From Gemella sp. GL1 (lineage in GTDB: Bacteria; Bacillota; Bacilli; Staphylococcales; Gemellaceae), in NCBI RefSeq assembly GCF_013415365.1, contig NZ_JACBYB010000021.1, positions 1-64,000 of the forward strand: 64,000 nt of DNA, given 5' to 3'. The notes under the pieces are model-generated. The model did not search any database. It was not told where the DNA came from and saw only the letters and a program-made list of their open reading frames with translations. This document shows, in pieces, positions 35,378-46,807 of the stretch (positions are counted from its first letter, which is position 1; each line of letters opens with the position of its first letter). A program made the translations under genes and the position numbers.

Positions 35378-36769
35378 CTACATTTGTTCTATTATTTCTT
35401 TAGCTGCTTCTCTAGCCTCTATTATTGTTTCTTCTAAATTTATTGCTTTTTTTGAGTGCCCTATAAAATAAATATTTCCATATTTCTTTTTAAAATATCT
35501 ATCCAGCTCTCTCATATATCTACTATATTTAATATCAGCATATATATAGTTTCTCTCAGCTCTAGTTACAAGAGCTTTCTCTATTTCTAGATTCTCATGA
35601 ATAGTAAATAATTCTGAATGTATAATATTTATTATTTCCTCATCCGTTTTCTTCAATAAATCTCTCACCTTATCTTGTCTATTTACATAAGCTCTTAGCA
35701 TGTGAATATTTCTTGATTTAATATCAATCCATTTATTACTCACATATTCTAACTTTGTAGTGTATGTATCAACTTCTTTATCAAATATTATTTCACCAAT
35801 TTCTGGATTCACTTGCAAGCTATTCTTATTTAAGATGAAAATTACAACTAAATTATCTACATATTTAAGTCCCTTGTAATACCTTTGTAATCTAATATCA
35901 TCTTGAAACCAAGGTAAGAATTCTCTATGTTTTACAGAAACTATTATATAATCATAAAAATAATCTCTCCCATCAATTGTAATTACATACTTATCTTCTC
36001 TTCTTTCAAGCTTTTCAACTTTATTATCAAACCTTATAAATACTCTATTAGAAAAGTATGACTCTAAATTTTCTAAAAATGATCTTAAAGTAAACCTTAA
36101 TTTATATTCATTAGATCTTACTATATTATCCTTTAAATCATCATCATATAATTTCCTAATTTTATTCTCCAAATCACTACCATTTTGTATTTCTGCTAAT
36201 TCAGGCATTAGTAACTTAATGCTTTGTTTCGATACATCACTACCGTAATGACTGGTAAGCACAGGCTCTACTATTTTTTTATAAACATTACTATTTAATG
36301 TACTTTTAAAATAATCTTCTACTGTCAATCTATTAATATATTTTAAATTTTTATTTTTATGTAATTTTAAAAAAATTGATAATTTTTCTTTCACAGAAAA
36401 AATTCCACTCTGCATCAGTTCAAACTTATCTAAAGGGTATGTATACAGCATTCTTTCCGGTAAACTTTTTATACCATCTTTTGTGTAAATTAGTTTATAG
36501 ACTTTTTTACTCTTTATTAAATATCTGTATAATCCTAACTCAATCATTACTTGATATAGAATCCCTGCATCAGTTATTGAATTATGCCATCCACTATCAT
36601 ATATTTCTTGCTTATATTCAAATTTTCCAATTTTATCCCTAGCAAATTCACTTTGTTTCTCAATAATATCAATACTCATTTTTTTAGATTTAGCACTAGC
36701 TAACCTATCAAGAAAATAAGCTATACTTACTCCAGATATTCCTCCACCAATTACAGCAATATTCTTCAT
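35378..36769 (-). CDS. HemY/CgoX-like FAD amine oxidoreductase
   Basis: A 463-residue flavoprotein. Dinucleotide-binding GGGISGVSIAYFLDRL at the N-terminus and the C-terminal FAD motif (IYFIGHSKKAINLEETI). The middle (KIVEPVLTSHYGSDVSKQSIKLLMPEL) resembles protoporphyrinogen/coproporphyrinogen oxidases. No other haem biosynthesis gene lies nearby, so either the substrate differs or it processes an imported precursor. It sits between ecsB and pepA. Confidence 0.75.
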   Translation of the reverse strand: MKNIAVIGGGISGVSIAYFLDRLASAKSKKMSIDIIEKQSEFARDKIGKFEYKQEIYDSGWHNSITDAGILYQVMIELGLYRYLIKSKKVYKLIYTKDGIKSLPERMLYTYPLDKFELMQSGIFSVKEKLSIFLKLHKNKNLKYINRLTVEDYFKSTLNSNVYKKIVEPVLTSHYGSDVSKQSIKLLMPELAEIQNGSDLENKIRKLYDDDLKDNIVRSNEYKLRFTLRSFLENLESYFSNRVFIRFDNKVEKLERREDKYVITIDGRDYFYDYIIVSVKHREFLPWFQDDIRLQRYYKGLKYVDNLVVIFILNKNSLQVNPEIGEIIFDKEVDTYTTKLEYVSNKWIDIKSRNIHMLRAYVNRQDKVRDLLKKTDEEIINIIHSELFTIHENLEIEKALVTRAERNYIYADIKYSRYMRELDRYFKKKYGNIYFIGHSKKAINLEETIIEAREAAKEIIEQM

Positions 36770-36792
36770 TACTTACCTCCTTTCAAAAAAGT

Positions 36793-37980
36793 TCACTTTT
36801 TTAGTAATGTATAATTTAAAAATGTTGATACTATAAGAATTAATCCTAGATACATAATCCTATCTAAGCTAAGTCCTAATACTGTCATACTTACAACTAT
36901 AAGAAGTAATGTAGCAAGTAACATAAGTATCTGAAGCATATTTCTAAAACTATCTATCTTTATCTTCTCAGGTACTGGTAATATATAAAACCACAAACTT
37001 TCATTAAGTTTTTTATAAAGTGGTATTAACTGAATAATAGCCAAATAATTAAATGATACAATTATAAACATGGTTGCATATATATTAACTAAACCATATA
37101 TAAATAAACTTGCCAATAAAAATAATCTTATCAATAAAAATACCGTATTCTCTTGTCTTAAAAATGCTCTAATATAATAATATGCATATGTATTTTCATT
37201 TTTAAAGTTATTTTCATCTAGTTTAGGTAATACGATATCCAAATATTTTCTTCTATTAACTTTCACACTATCTAGTGGCACATCTGTAAACATATTGACA
37301 AACTTTAGGTACTTTTCATTTCTTTCTTCATCATATTCTGCTGCTCCTTGCCAATTAATATTACTACCAATGCTTTTTTTAGAAACTAAATAAAAAACTA
37401 ATGCAATGACAAACCCTAAGTTGAAGAAATTAATAAATACAAAATTTAAACTTGCTAATATATATATTCCAAATAAAATCCCCTTATCTTGATTACTTAA
37501 TTGCCCATATATAATCTTCTTTTGCTTAAATAAGACTCCCACTATATTAATAATGAATAGTGATATTGCAAAACTTATCACATTCATTTTACCTATTCCC
37601 AATTTTTCAATTATTGGATATAGTGATAGCATAAAAACTACTGTAATTGTCAACTTTAAAATCAGTGGACTAATTTGAAGAGATTTTTCTACGTCTCTAT
37701 ATTTATTTTCCAAAGGTAATATAAATACTGCATCAGCTTTTTTTATAAATGTTTTTATTTTTACAAGCGTAAGTAGATATGACATAAGTGTTAAAATAAG
37801 TATTAAAATTAAATATAGTTGAATTCTAGATGCTGACTTTAACCAAGAAGAATAATTAAATATAATAGCTCCAACCACAATTACTAAAAACATAATTAAA
37901 TGTGAATTAAATATATATTTATTATATAGTACTCTCTTACTATTTTCCTTATTTATTCTAAAAACAAAAATTTCTTTCAT
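36793..37980 (-). CDS. ecsB: EcsB-like ABC transporter permease
   Basis: A 395-residue integral membrane protein with about ten TM helices and the conserved EFVxR-like start (KEIFVFRINKENSKRVLYNKY). EcsB partners the EcsA ATPase; in Bacillus and Staphylococcus EcsAB affects exoprotein secretion and the handling of peptide by-products by intramembrane proteases. The gene follows ecsA by two bases. Confidence 0.88.
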   Translation of the reverse strand: MKEIFVFRINKENSKRVLYNKYIFNSHLIMFLVIVVGAIIFNYSSWLKSASRIQLYLILILILTLMSYLLTLVKIKTFIKKADAVFILPLENKYRDVEKSLQISPLILKLTITVVFMLSLYPIIEKLGIGKMNVISFAISLFIINIVGVLFKQKKIIYGQLSNQDKGILFGIYILASLNFVFINFFNLGFVIALVFYLVSKKSIGSNINWQGAAEYDEERNEKYLKFVNMFTDVPLDSVKVNRRKYLDIVLPKLDENNFKNENTYAYYYIRAFLRQENTVFLLIRLFLLASLFIYGLVNIYATMFIIVSFNYLAIIQLIPLYKKLNESLWFYILPVPEKIKIDSFRNMLQILMLLATLLLIVVSMTVLGLSLDRIMYLGLILIVSTFLNYTLLKK

Positions 37981-37982
37981 AA

Positions 37983-38714
37983 TTACACCTGATTAGTTAA
38001 TGATAAATAAATATCATCCAACTTTGCATCTTGCATGTTAAATTCAGTTCTTATATCTTCCAAATTACCATTTGCCACAATTTTTCCTTCGTGTATAATA
38101 ACAAAATTATCACAGTATCTTTCAGCGGTTGCTAGTATATGAGTAGACATGAGAATAGATTTTCCTTTTTCTTTTTCCTTTGTCATTAAATCAATTAAAT
38201 CTTTAATTGCTATAGGATCTAATCCTAAAAAGGGTTCATCAATTATGTAAAGACTGGGTTCCACTAAAAAAGCACAAATTATCATAACCTTTTGTTTCAT
38301 CCCCTTAGAAAAATGAATTGGTAAAAATTTCTTCTTATTTTCTAATTTAAAGAGTTTTAATAAATAATCAGCTCTTTTCCAAGCTTCTTTCATATCTATT
38401 CCATAAGCCATCGCTGTCAAATTAATATGTTCTTCTAAAGTTAACTCATCATAAAGAACAGGGCTTTCAGGAATATAAGAAATATTTCTTCTATATTCCT
38501 CTACATTTTTTTCCAAAGTTAATCCTTTAACTTCTACCTTACCTTCCATAGGTTTCAACAATCCTAAAATATGCTTTATAGTTGTAGATTTCCCTGCACC
38601 ATTCAAACCTATAATAGCTGTTATAGAAGCCTTATCTATAGAAAAATTAATATTTTCTATAATTTTTCGTCTATTATATCCACCAGATAAATTATCTATT
38701 TTTAATATCATCAA
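37983..38714 (-). CDS. ecsA: EcsA-like ABC transporter ATP-binding protein
   Basis: A 243-residue ATPase. Walker A GLNGAGKST, signature replaced by HFSKGMKQKVMI (SKGMKQK instead of LSGGQ, usual for EcsA), Walker B LYIIDEPFLGLDP and switch His in MSTHIL. It overlaps the end of coaE by 23 bases. Confidence 0.93.
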   Translation of the reverse strand: MMILKIDNLSGGYNRRKIIENINFSIDKASITAIIGLNGAGKSTTIKHILGLLKPMEGKVEVKGLTLEKNVEEYRRNISYIPESPVLYDELTLEEHINLTAMAYGIDMKEAWKRADYLLKLFKLENKKKFLPIHFSKGMKQKVMIICAFLVEPSLYIIDEPFLGLDPIAIKDLIDLMTKEKEKGKSILMSTHILATAERYCDNFVIIHEGKIVANGNLEDIRTEFNMQDAKLDDIYLSLTNQV

Positions 38715-39291
38715 TTTCTCCCTCTAATTTATTTAAAATATCATCTACTTGACTAAATGTTTCAAAGATAGTTCCGGAATTATTTACTACATAATCAGCA
38801 AGTTTTATTTTTTCATCTGAAGAGATCTGACTAGCAATTCGAAGTTTAGCCTCATTTTTAGAAAAATTATTTCTATTCATTAACCTAGATAATTGTACAT
38901 CGTAATCTGCATGTACAACTATTATCTTATCAACTAAATTATCAAACTTAGCCTCAAATAATAATGCTATATCAATAAAGCATATATCATTTTTACTTTT
39001 TATTACTTTATCTTCAATTTCCTTTCTTACTAAAGGATGCATAATTGAATTTAATTTTTCTAATTTTTTTTCATCAGAGAAAACTATCTCACCTAATTTT
39101 TTTCTATCAATAAAATTATCGGTAATAATCTTATCAGAAAACTCCTTAATTAAGATTTCTTTTACATTGTCTTTTTCTAATAGGCTATGTGAAATTTTGT
39201 CAGCATCTAAAACTTTATATCCTCTTTTTAATAAATATGAAGTTACTGTAGACTTTCCACAAGCTATTGAACCAGTAATCGCTACTTTCAT
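38692..39291 (-). CDS. coaE: Dephospho-CoA kinase
   Basis: A 199-residue kinase for the last step of CoA synthesis. P-loop TGSIACGKSTVTSYL, the DADKISH motif and the region IDIALLFEAKFD. Full length. Its 3' end overlaps ecsA by 23 bases, so expression is coupled; it is the first gene of the coaE-ecsA-ecsB cluster. Confidence 0.95.
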   Translation of the reverse strand: MKVAITGSIACGKSTVTSYLLKRGYKVLDADKISHSLLEKDNVKEILIKEFSDKIITDNFIDRKKLGEIVFSDEKKLEKLNSIMHPLVRKEIEDKVIKSKNDICFIDIALLFEAKFDNLVDKIIVVHADYDVQLSRLMNRNNFSKNEAKLRIASQISSDEKIKLADYVVNNSGTIFETFSQVDDILNKLEGEIDDIKNR

Positions 39292-39357
39292 ATAAACACC
39301 TTTTTTAATATAATATATGACTTAGTATATCATATTTTAATCGTTTTTTATAAAAAA

Positions 39358-39381
39358 GACTATTAGTTTCCACTAATAGTC
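39358..39381 (-). terminator. uraA terminator
   Basis: GACTATTAG / CTAATAGTC with T-run on the minus strand. Confidence 0.8.
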
Positions 39382-39391
39382 AAAAAATATT

Positions 39392-40663
39392 TTATTTTTT
39401 TGGAATAACAGCATTAAGGATTACACCCACAATGGCTGATAAAGCCATGGCTGGTAATTCTAAGTTAATTGATTCTAGTTTCAACATTGCTCCACCTACT
39501 CCTAGTACAATAATTACTGATGAAATTACTAAATTTCTATTTAAACTTAAGTCTACTCTTTCATCTACTAACATTCTCAATCCACTCGATGCAATAATAC
39601 CAAATAATAGAATTGATACTCCTCCCATAACTGCCGTTGGTATTGTTGAAATAATTGCTGAGAATTTACCTACAAAACTTAAAATCAAAGCAAATACTGC
39701 TGCTCCAGCTAAAACAAATATTGAAAAAATTCTTGTAATTGCAAGTACCCCAATATTCTCTCCATAAGTTGTACTTGGTGGTCCTCCAAGGAATGATGCA
39801 AACATCATTGCTGCTCCATCAGCCAAAATTGATTTATCTAAACCAGGATCTTTTATAAAATTTTTACCTGTAACTTCTGATAATACAATTTGATGCCCTA
39901 TATGCTCATTAATAGTAACAATCGCGATTGGCACCATTGCTAAAGCTGCTACATTCCATTCAGGACTATACGTTACAAATGGTATTGTAAAATCAGGTAT
40001 TGCAAACCATGGAGCATCAATAACTTTTTGAAAATCAACAAGCCCTGCAAAACATGAAACTAAATATCCAAATACAATTCCTAATAAAATTGGTATTTGT
40101 TTTGCAAATCCTCTAAAAGCTACAATTGCTAAAATTGTAAATGCTAAAGTTGCTCCAGCAATTAAAAGATTAGTTAATGAATATACTTTTTCTCCATTAA
40201 CCGTCTGATTCATTGCCATATCTACAGCTGTAGGTGCTAAACCTAGTCCAATTACAATAATAATTGGCCCAACTACTACTGGTGGTAGTAACCTCATAAG
40301 CCAATCAACTCCAAAACGGTTAATTAATAATGCCATAAGACCATATACAAGACTGGCTAAAAATGCCCCTAGCATAGCTGTTTCCACATTATGAGTTGTA
40401 GATAAAACTATAATTGGTGAAATAAAGGCGAATGAAGACCCTAAATATGCTGGTATCTTTCCCTGAGTAACAAATAAATACGTTAATGTACCTATCCCAG
40501 AAGTTGCTAAAGCTACACTGGCAGAAAGTCCTGTAAGGATAGGTACTAATACAGTTGCTCCAAACATAGCAAATAGGTGTTGTAAACTAAGTGTTATCCA
40601 TAATGCTAAGCCCGGCTTTTCATGTACATCCAAAATTGGTTGAACCCTTTCTTTTTTATCCAT
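39392..40663 (-). CDS. uraA: Uracil permease (NCS2 family)
   Basis: A 423-residue permease with 12-14 TM segments: LSLQHLFAMFGATVLVPILT (TM1), the conserved TINEHIGHQIVLSEVTGKNF with the substrate-binding Glu and His, and GGPPSTTYGENIGVLAIT, which are specific for uracil-type NCS2 members. Monocistronic. The 125-bp leader contains no PyrR attenuator that I could see. Confidence 0.94.
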   Translation of the reverse strand: MDKKERVQPILDVHEKPGLALWITLSLQHLFAMFGATVLVPILTGLSASVALATSGIGTLTYLFVTQGKIPAYLGSSFAFISPIIVLSTTHNVETAMLGAFLASLVYGLMALLINRFGVDWLMRLLPPVVVGPIIIVIGLGLAPTAVDMAMNQTVNGEKVYSLTNLLIAGATLAFTILAIVAFRGFAKQIPILLGIVFGYLVSCFAGLVDFQKVIDAPWFAIPDFTIPFVTYSPEWNVAALAMVPIAIVTINEHIGHQIVLSEVTGKNFIKDPGLDKSILADGAAMMFASFLGGPPSTTYGENIGVLAITRIFSIFVLAGAAVFALILSFVGKFSAIISTIPTAVMGGVSILLFGIIASSGLRMLVDERVDLSLNRNLVISSVIIVLGVGGAMLKLESINLELPAMALSAIVGVILNAVIPKK

Positions 40664-40746
40664 TGTTTCCTCCTTTTGTTCAAATTATCACAATTATATC
40701 CTAATATAATTATTATGTCAAACAAAACATTTACTATCTTAAAATA

Positions 40747-40774
40747 AAAAAGACTAGCAAAAGCTAGTCTTTTA
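40747..40774 (-). terminator. tuf terminator
   Basis: AAAAGACTAGC-AAAA-GCTAGTCTTTT; on the minus strand a T-rich tail follows. Confidence 0.85.
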
Positions 40775-40788
40775 AGTAATCACTAAAA

Positions 40789-41973
<1,185 letters not shown>

Positions 41974-42087
41974 TATTAAATGTTCTCCTTGAAATAAATA
42001 TATTTTTTACAAGTTACATAGAGTACTTCTATGATAACTATATTTTATAATTTTAATGCGTAAATTGCAAGAGTAAAGATTAATCAA

Positions 42088-44163
42088 TTATCCTTTATTC
42101 TTTTTGATAATTTCCTCAGAAATTGATTTTGGTACTTCTTCATAGTGGTCGAATACCATTGAGTATGTACCACGTCCTTGTGTTGCAGAACGTAATGTTG
42201 TTGCATAACCAAACATTTCTGATAGTGGTACTTCTGCTGAAACTACTTGTGCATTTCCACGAGCTTCCATTCCTCCTACACGTCCACGACGTGAAGTAAT
42301 ATCTCCCATGATATCTCCTAGATACTCTTCTGGCATGATTACTTCAACTTTCATCATTGGTTCTAAGATAACTGGATTACATTTTTTAGCAGCTTCTTTA
42401 AGAGCTAAAGATGCAGCAACTTTGAAGGCCATCTCAGATGAATCGACATCGTGATATGATCCATCAAATAATTTAGCTTTAACGTCTATTAATTCGTATC
42501 CAGCTAAAACTCCGTTAGCCATAGAATCTTTAAGACCTGCTTCTACTGCTGGAATATATTCACGAGGAACTACCCCACCAACGATAGCATTTTCAAATTC
42601 AAATCCAGCACCCGGTTCATTTGGAGTAAATTCAATCCAAACATCTCCATATTGTCCACGTCCACCTGATTGACGAGTGAACTTACCTTGAACTTGTGCT
42701 GAAGTTTTGAATGTTTCACGGTAAGATACCATTGGGGCACCTACTGTACATTCAACTTTGAATTCACGACGCATACGGTCAACCATGATATCTAAGTGTA
42801 ATTCACCCATACCTGCGATAATAACTTGTCCAGTTTCTTCATCAGTATAGGCACGGAATGTAGGGTCTTCTCCTTGTAATTTTTGAAGAGCTGTAGTCAT
42901 TTTATCTTGGTCAGCTTTTGATTTTGGCTCAACAGATAATTGAATAACTGGCTCTGGGAATTCCATTTTTTCTAAAATTACTTCGTGTTTTTCATCACAT
43001 AGCGTATCTCCAGTTGTAGTATCTTTTAGACCTACAGCTGCAGCGATATCTCCTGCATAAACACGAGAAATTTCGTTACGAGAGTTGGCGTGCATTTGAA
43101 GGATACGTCCTACACGTTCACGTTTACCTTTCGTTGAATTCTTAACATATGATCCTGATTCTAAGGTACCAGAATAAACACGGAAGAATGTTAGTGTTCC
43201 TACGAATGGGTCAGTCATAACTTTGAAGGCTAATGCTGAGAATGGCTCATCATCCGAAGATTTTCTTTCCATTTCTTCTTCTGTATCTGGGTTAATACCT
43301 TTAATTGCAGGTACGTCTAATGGTGATGGTAAGTAATCTACTACTGCATCTAGCATTGGTTGAACACCTTTATCTTTAAATGCAGATCCACAAACTACTG
43401 GGAAGAATTCTACTTTACATGTAGCACGACGAATAGCCGCTTTTAATTCTTCATTTGATAATTCTTCTCCACCTAAATATTTATCCATTAAATCTTCATC
43501 AGTTTCAGCTACTGCTTCAACTAATTTTTCACGGTATTCTTCAGCTTGATCTTGGTATTCAGCTGGAATTTCAGCTACACGAATAGTTTCACCTTTAACA
43601 CCTTCGTTGTAGTAAGCTTTCATCTCGATTAAATCGATTACTGCTTCGAAGTTTTCTTCAGAACCGATTGGAATTTGAATTGGGTGAGCATTTGCTTGTA
43701 AACGGTCGTGAATAGTTCCTACCGAGTAAAAGAAATCTGCTCCAGTTTTATCCATTTTATTTACAAATACGATACGAGGAACTCCATAAGTTGTAGCTTG
43801 ACGCCAAACTGTTTCAGTCTGTGGTTCAACTCCTGATTGAGCATCAAGAACTGCTACTGCTCCGTCAAGAACACGTAAAGAACGTTCAACCTCAACAGTG
43901 AAATCTACGTGTCCTGGTGTATCAATTATGTTGATACGATTGTTGTTCCACTCAGCTGTAGTCGCTGCTGATGTAATTGTAATACCACGCTCTTGCTCTT
44001 GCTCCATCCAGTCCATTTGAGATGCACCTTCATGTGTTTCCCCAATTTTGTGAATCTTTCCTGTGAAGAATAGAACACGTTCAGTCGTAGTAGTTTTCCC
44101 AGCATCGATGTGAGCCATGATCCCGATATTACGAGTATCTTTTAAAGAAAACGATCTAGTCAT
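42088..44163 (-). CDS. fusA: Translation elongation factor G
   Basis: A 691-residue GTPase for ribosomal translocation. GTP motifs [35 protein letters not shown] and [10 protein letters not shown]; domain IV contains [14 protein letters not shown] and the C-terminal domain [18 protein letters not shown] hairpin (44224-44244) lies between rpsG and this gene and may lower read-through. Confidence 0.98.
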   Translation of the reverse strand: MTRSFSLKDTRNIGIMAHIDAGKTTTTERVLFFTGKIHKIGETHEGASQMDWMEQEQERGITITSAATTAEWNNNRINIIDTPGHVDFTVEVERSLRVLDGAVAVLDAQSGVEPQTETVWRQATTYGVPRIVFVNKMDKTGADFFYSVGTIHDRLQANAHPIQIPIGSEENFEAVIDLIEMKAYYNEGVKGETIRVAEIPAEYQDQAEEYREKLVEAVAETDEDLMDKYLGGEELSNEELKAAIRRATCKVEFFPVVCGSAFKDKGVQPMLDAVVDYLPSPLDVPAIKGINPDTEEEMERKSSDDEPFSALAFKVMTDPFVGTLTFFRVYSGTLESGSYVKNSTKGKRERVGRILQMHANSRNEISRVYAGDIAAAVGLKDTTTGDTLCDEKHEVILEKMEFPEPVIQLSVEPKSKADQDKMTTALQKLQGEDPTFRAYTDEETGQVIIAGMGELHLDIMVDRMRREFKVECTVGAPMVSYRETFKTSAQVQGKFTRQSGGRGQYGDVWIEFTPNEPGAGFEFENAIVGGVVPREYIPAVEAGLKDSMANGVLAGYELIDVKAKLFDGSYHDVDSSEMAFKVAASLALKEAAKKCNPVILEPMMKVEVIMPEEYLGDIMGDITSRRGRVGGMEARGNAQVVSAEVPLSEMFGYATTLRSATQGRGTYSMVFDHYEEVPKSISEEIIKKNKG

Positions 44164-44223
44164 GAGTCATTTTTCTCCTTTAATTTTATAATAATATTTT
44201 ATATATATTGTATAGTGAAAAAG

Positions 44224-44244
44224 TCAAGCTATATAATAGCTTGA
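44224..44244 (-). terminator. Weak intra-operon hairpin between rpsG and fusA
   Basis: TCAAGCTAT-ATA-ATAGCTTGA with CTTTTT after it on the minus strand. Confidence 0.45.
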
Positions 44245-44260
44245 TATATTCACCTTTATA

Positions 44261-44755
<495 letters not shown>

Positions 44756-44779
44756 TTAATCAAATTTTATCTAAGTTAA

Positions 44780-45199
44780 TTATTTTTTCTCTTTTGGTTT
44801 TTTAGCACCGTATAGAGAACGACCTTGCATACGGTTGTTAACTCCTGCAGTATCTAAAGCTCCACGAATAATGTGGTAACGTACCCCTGGTAAGTCTTTT
44901 ACACGTCCTCCACGAATTAAAACAACACTGTGTTCTTGTAAGTTGTGTCCAATACCTGGGATATAAGCTGTAACCTCGATTTGGTTTGATAAACGTACAC
45001 GGGCATATTTACGTAAAGCCGAGTTAGGTTTTTTAGGCGTCATTGTCCCAACACGAGTACAAACTCCCCTTTTTTGTGGAGATGAAACATTAGTTTCTTT
45101 CTTTCTTTGAGAGTTGTAACCTTTATTAAGTGCTGGTGAATCTGATTTAGAAACTTTTGATTTACGTGGTTTACGAACTAATTGGTTAATAGTAGGCAT
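44780..45199 (-). CDS. rpsL: Ribosomal protein S12
   Basis: A 139-residue protein of the decoding centre, starting [33 protein letters not shown] contains the Lys altered in streptomycin-resistant mutants and [13 protein letters not shown] the second one, both wild type here. I start at ATG 45199, which has GGAGG nearby, not at the longer open frame to 45271. First gene of the str operon; no L7Ae-like gene precedes it. Confidence 0.98.
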   Translation of the reverse strand: MPTINQLVRKPRKSKVSKSDSPALNKGYNSQRKKETNVSSPQKRGVCTRVGTMTPKKPNSALRKYARVRLSNQIEVTAYIPGIGHNLQEHSVVLIRGGRVKDLPGVRYHIIRGALDTAGVNNRMQGRSLYGAKKPKEKK

Positions 45200-45336
45200 T
45201 CCTAGAATTCCTCCTTTCATCACTTCTATGTTATAACTATGTTTTATGTTCCACACATCCAGGTGGTTCATTTTTTAAACAAAAAATTATAAGCTATTCA
45301 GCTTTAAATTAGCGTGAATTAAAATTCACAATGAAT

Positions 45337-45365
45337 ATAATATCACTTTTTTTATTCTATGTCAA
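45337..45365 (-). promoter_or_regulatory. str operon promoter
   Basis: TTGACA (45365-45360), exact 17-bp spacer, TATTAT (45342-45337). The leader is about 130 nt and holds GTGAATTTTAATTCAC, a short palindrome near 45314-45329. Confidence 0.8.
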
Positions 45366-45590
45366 CAGTTTTTTACATAATATTTTAAAATATCTTATTT
45401 TAATTATTAAACTAGCTATGTATATTGAAATATAAATATTATATTTTACTTTTGACTTAGTTTTTTATTTATCTACAGCTTTGACTTGGCTAATACTAGA
45501 TAAGGAATTTATTTAATTTAAAATTAATAGTATTTTATTTACTAATATTTATCATATAATTTAAATTTATTATTTTTCAAGCCTAGTTTA
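45366..45590. other. Gene-free AT-rich spacer upstream of the str promoter
   Basis: About 225 bp between the str promoter and the LRR gene terminator. It is extremely AT-rich; I see no ORF, RNA or clear repeat in it. Confidence 0.6.
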
Positions 45591-45628
45591 AAATAAATAA
45601 TAGGCAGCCTAGCTACCTATTATTTATT
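45591..45628 (-). terminator. Terminator at the LRR gene stop
   Basis: AAATAAATAATAGG / CCTATTATTTATT flanking CAGCCTAGCTA; the hairpin includes the stop codon region. Confidence 0.65.
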
Positions 45629-46807
45629 CCTCTTCCAATATGATCTTATCCCACTTATTAATAAAAATAAAAGTACTACTATAAAAATATAATTCTTTAT
45701 TGAAAAATATTTTTCTGAAGAATTATTGACTATTTCTAATTTTTTATCTATATTAGAATTTTTCTTTAATTCTTCATTGTAAGATCTAAATTCTTCTTGA
45801 TTTTTACTAGATATTTTTGCTCCCGTCACATCTACATAATAAATATATTTTAAATCTTTTAAAGGCGATAGATCTTCAACCAGACTCTCTTTTAATGATA
45901 AACTAGCTAAACTTTTCAATGATGCTAAAGGACTTATATCTTTTAAACTAGTGTTATTGTTTATTTGTATTCTATGTAGTTTTTCTTTTCCTTCTAAAGC
46001 TGAAAGATCTTTGATATTATTGTATTCTGCACTTAATTCTGAAAGATTTTTCAAGTTTTTTAATGGGGAAATATCTAGAATATTATTCTTATCTACATAT
46101 AATATTTTTAATTTTTCTAAATTTGCAAGACCTGTTAAATCATCTATTTGATTTTCTTCAGCAAATATAGATTCTAGATTCTTAGCATTTTTTAAAAAAT
46201 TAAGATTCTCTATCCCTACTCTAGAAACTTTAATACTTCGTAATTTATCAATATGTAACTCACTATCAAGATAATTTTTCAAAATCCCATTGCTTGCTAT
46301 ATCCAATTCTTCCAAATGTATATCTTTTAAAAACTCAAGATTAGAAATATTATTTTTTGCTATTGCTAGTTTTTTTAAATTTTTAAGTTCTGAAATAATT
46401 TTTGCATCTTTAATTTTATTATTATTAATATTTAAATCTTCTAAATTTTTCAAATCTTTTATCGGAGATAAATCTTCTATGAAATTATTAGACAGATTTA
46501 AATTTTTTAAATTTACAGCATGTTCCAAGCCATCTAGAACAAAAATATTAGACCATGGTAAACTCAATGAAGTGAATTTCTCCAACATTCCTTTGGTAAT
46601 TTTATTTTCATTGTAATTCTTATCAATATGAAATCTATAATATTCTAATAAAGCTTGTTTTAAATTCAAATCTCTTATTTGAACTTCTTCTGATTTATCA
46701 ACTTGGTTACTTGAAAAAGGAACATAATTATCTATAGCTAAAGCTATATTTATATTAGTAAAAGTAAATATACTTGCCAAGAATAGTATTTTTTTAAATT
46801 TTAGCAT
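45620..46807 (-). CDS. Membrane-anchored leucine-rich-repeat surface protein
   Basis: About 395 residues. Signal peptide (LKFKKILFLASIFTFTNINI, then ALA), an N-terminal cap with LNLKQALLEYY, then roughly ten internalin-type 22-residue LRRs (units such as LKNLNLSNNFIEDLSPIKDL) from about 90 to 330, and a C-terminal TM helix (YIFIVVLLFLLISG) with a basic tail. There is no LPXTG, so it is membrane- rather than wall-anchored. I start at ATG 46807 (SD AAAGGAG), which overlaps the glycosyltransferase gene upstream by 14 bases. It probably mediates adhesion or protein binding. Confidence 0.8.
   Translation of the reverse strand: MLKFKKILFLASIFTFTNINIALAIDNYVPFSSNQVDKSEEVQIRDLNLKQALLEYYRFHIDKNYNENKITKGMLEKFTSLSLPWSNIFVLDGLEHAVNLKNLNLSNNFIEDLSPIKDLKNLEDLNINNNKIKDAKIISELKNLKKLAIAKNNISNLEFLKDIHLEELDIASNGILKNYLDSELHIDKLRSIKVSRVGIENLNFLKNAKNLESIFAEENQIDDLTGLANLEKLKILYVDKNNILDISPLKNLKNLSELSAEYNNIKDLSALEGKEKLHRIQINNNTSLKDISPLASLKSLASLSLKESLVEDLSPLKDLKYIYYVDVTGAKISSKNQEEFRSYNEELKKNSNIDKKLEIVNNSSEKYFSIKNYIFIVVLLFLLISGIRSYWKRNK

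Noticed and set aside
40664-40746. PyrR attenuator in the uraA leader
   Set aside because: No PyrR-binding loop and no terminator before uraA; only an AT-rich stretch.
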